Program-made: the position numbers and the translations under genes
Assembly: GCA_017634175.1 (NCBI GenBank)
Contig: JAGBNY010000014.1
Span: forward strand, 1 to 44,759
Length of the DNA stretch: 44,759 nt
Direction: 5' to 3'
From: Lachnospiraceae bacterium
GTDB taxonomy: Bacteria > Bacillota > Clostridia > Lachnospirales > Lachnospiraceae
Notes under the pieces: model-generated
Told to the model about the DNA's origin: nothing
The model's input: only the letters and a program-made list of their open reading frames with translations
Database searches by the model: none
Part shown: in pieces, positions 43,027 to 44,759 of the stretch
Layout: every line of letters starts with the position of its first letter
Position numbering within the stretch: the stretch's first letter is position 1

Positions 43027-44604
43027 ATGGGGATTTATTTGAATCCGGGTAATGAGAATTTCGCAAAGACTATAAGGACTGGCAGATATGTTGATAAGAC
43101 CATGATGATAAGCGAAGTCAACAAATTGGTTGACACAGAGAATCAATACATCTGCATGTCCCGCCCGCGGAGATTCGGGAAGACAATCGCAGGGAACATG
43201 CTCTGCGCATACTATTCCAAGGGATGCGACTCCAGGGAGCTTTTTCGACCATATAATATAGCCACAAAATATGCTGGATTCGATGAGAAGCTGAATAAGT
43301 ACAACGTGATATGCATAGACATGAACAGCGAGTACCAAAGCGCGGAGAAAAAGGATGGGCTCATAAAAGATATCACGGGATACGTAAAGGACGAGCTGAG
43401 GCAAGAATTCACGGATGTAGATCTCTTGGAAGAAGACTCCCTTGCGAGGTGCTTGCTAAAGATTTATGCAAAGAAAAAGGAGACTTTCATAATCATAATC
43501 GATGAATACGACTGTCTGGTGAGGGAGAGGGTGGGCCATGTCTTATTCGATGAGTATCTGGAATTCCTAAACGGGCTCTTCAAGAGCAATGCGTTGAAGC
43601 CAGCCATATCCCTGGCCTATCTTACAGGCATACTCCCGGTCGTTAGGGACAAGGTGCAGTCCAAGCTGAATAATTTTGATGAATATACCATGGTGAGCAT
43701 GGGCGAATTTGCGGAGTATGTCGGATTCACTGAGGCGGAAGTGAAGAAACTCTGCGGGGAATATGGGATGGACTTCGAGGAGTGCAGGAGATGGTACGAT
43801 GGCTACAGGCAGAAAGGGATTGAGATCTATAGCCCCGAGTCGGTAATGAAGTCAATGAAAAACAAAGATTTCGGGAATTACTGGGGGAAGACATCCAGCT
43901 ACGAGGCCATTTCTGACTTGATCCGTATGAATTTCGAGGGCACGAGGGATGATGTCATAAGGATGTTGGCTGGCGGCGCCGTGAATGTAGATGTGGATAT
44001 GTACCTGAACACGATGAATGATTTCAAGACGAAGGATGAGGTGTTCACTTGTCTAATACATCTGGGCTATCTCGCATATTTGAAGGAAGATGGGACCTGC
44101 TGGGTACCAAATAAAGAAGTCCGTATGGAGTGGTTGAGATCAATCTCGACGGTGGATGGCTACGAGGAGACGGACAGGATAGTGAAGGAATCGAAGAGGC
44201 TGCTGGAATATACCTGGGAGGGGGACCGGGAGGCGGTCGCGAGAGCGCTCCATAATAGCCACATAAATGTCACGAGCAACAGGAGCTTCAATAACGAGGA
44301 TGCCCTGCAGAGCGCGATCTACCTAAGCTACATCTATGCCCTAAATAAGTACACGGTCGTAAAGGAAATGACCGCAGGGAAGGGCTTCGCCGATTTGACA
44401 TATATTCCGTTCGTGCCTGATATCCCAGCAATGATAGTAGAGTTGAAGAGGAAGCACTCGCCAGAGTCCGCACTGGATCAGATAAGGCGCAAGGAATACT
44501 TCAGGTCGCTAGACAAGTACAGCGGGAGTCTGCTCTTCATTGGGATAAGCTACGACCCAGAGGACAAGACCCATAGCTGCAGGATAGAGAGGTTCGTGAA
44601 ATAG
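43027..44604 (+). CDS. AAA-ATPase-like protein with PD-(D/E)XK nuclease-like domain
   Basis: This 525-aa protein has the start YVDKTMMISEVNKL, a Walker A variant SRPRRFGKT (about 46-54), Walker B FIIIIDEYD (near 160) and a C-terminal domain with F-A-D-L-T and MIVELKRKHSPESALDQI, the PD-(D/E)XK signature (E-L-K) of the AAA-ATPase_like/PDDEXK_9 group. RBS AGGAGGGG (43016-43023) and ATG 43027 define the start. Function is unknown. It is a different subgroup from the 30623 product, and the two flank the AT-rich island and the duplicated module. Confidence 0.87.
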   Translation: MGIYLNPGNENFAKTIRTGRYVDKTMMISEVNKLVDTENQYICMSRPRRFGKTIAGNMLCAYYSKGCDSRELFRPYNIATKYAGFDEKLNKYNVICIDMNSEYQSAEKKDGLIKDITGYVKDELRQEFTDVDLLEEDSLARCLLKIYAKKKETFIIIIDEYDCLVRERVGHVLFDEYLEFLNGLFKSNALKPAISLAYLTGILPVVRDKVQSKLNNFDEYTMVSMGEFAEYVGFTEAEVKKLCGEYGMDFEECRRWYDGYRQKGIEIYSPESVMKSMKNKDFGNYWGKTSSYEAISDLIRMNFEGTRDDVIRMLAGGAVNVDVDMYLNTMNDFKTKDEVFTCLIHLGYLAYLKEDGTCWVPNKEVRMEWLRSISTVDGYEETDRIVKESKRLLEYTWEGDREAVARALHNSHINVTSNRSFNNEDALQSAIYLSYIYALNKYTVVKEMTAGKGFADLTYIPFVPDIPAMIVELKRKHSPESALDQIRRKEYFRSLDKYSGSLLFIGISYDPEDKTHSCRIERFVK

Positions 44605-44759
44605 AGGGAAAAGGTACTTTGGGAAGCGTTTGATATATAAATTGAGTGACTAAAAATTATTGGAAAAGCATATAATTGCCTAGGAGACGAAATTTCGAAA
44701 ATTTTAATTCGATTATTGGATGATGAATACGGTTGATGATGAAAACATTCCTCATATCA
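44605..44759. other. AT-rich right edge, possible start of a further gene
   Basis: No supported gene lies in these 155 bp. The sequence becomes AT-rich again. An ATG at 44723 opens a frame that stays open to the end of the window (12 codons, MNTVDDENIPHI), with no convincing RBS. No terminator hairpin is seen after the preceding stop at 44604. Confidence 0.25.

Overview
This window comes from a low-to-moderate-GC Firmicute, most likely a Clostridia/Lachnospiraceae-type anaerobe. That is an inference from three things: the order of the division and cell-wall (dcw) genes, the AAA-ATPase/PD-(D/E)XK genes and a DUF4869-like gene of a kind common in that group, and heavy use of AGG and ATA codons in the core. 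Every supported protein gene lies on the + strand.

Left edge (1-327): the last 38 codons of a tyrosine recombinase, then a non-coding stretch with six copies of the 9-mer ATGGCGTAA and phased TATAAG/C motifs. It looks like the arm-site end of an integrated element abutting the chromosome.

Core (328-14690): ychF-lgt; a terminator; a promoter and 10-bp-spaced MraZ-type operator; mraZ-rsmH-ftsL-ftsI(spoVD-like)-mraY-murD-ftsW-ftsQ. A near-consensus promoter then drives ftsZ-nrdR, followed by a DMT exporter and a YqeG-type HAD phosphatase. murG, usually between ftsW and ftsQ, is absent.

Surface polysaccharide operon (14687-30562): tightly overlapping genes for a CMP-sugar synthetase/PseG-like fusion, four glycosyltransferases, an undecaprenyl-phosphate sugar transferase, a Wzx flippase, two envelope proteins that may include a polymerase, UDP-glucose dehydrogenase, a YfhO-like GT-C protein and glucose-1-phosphate cytidylyltransferase. 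The genes read on from nrdR with almost no gaps, so division and envelope-sugar genes may share transcripts.

Accessory region (30623-44759): an AAA/PD-(D/E)XK protein and a C_GCAxxG_C_C protein, then a MITE-like nested inverted repeat at the boundary of a strongly AT-rich island (about 32940-39993). The island carries a three-domain glycosyltransferase, WecB, a Rossmann-GT4 fusion, a broken Rossmann fragment and an AAA ATPase/nuclease-like pair. After it come two diverged tandem copies of a two-gene module (DUF4869-like protein plus a compact P-loop protein with a TOPRIM-like second half), then a second AAA/PD-(D/E)XK protein. The duplicated two-gene module is the best candidate for an undescribed system: it has the architecture of a defence or mobile-element conflict locus, but its function is unknown.
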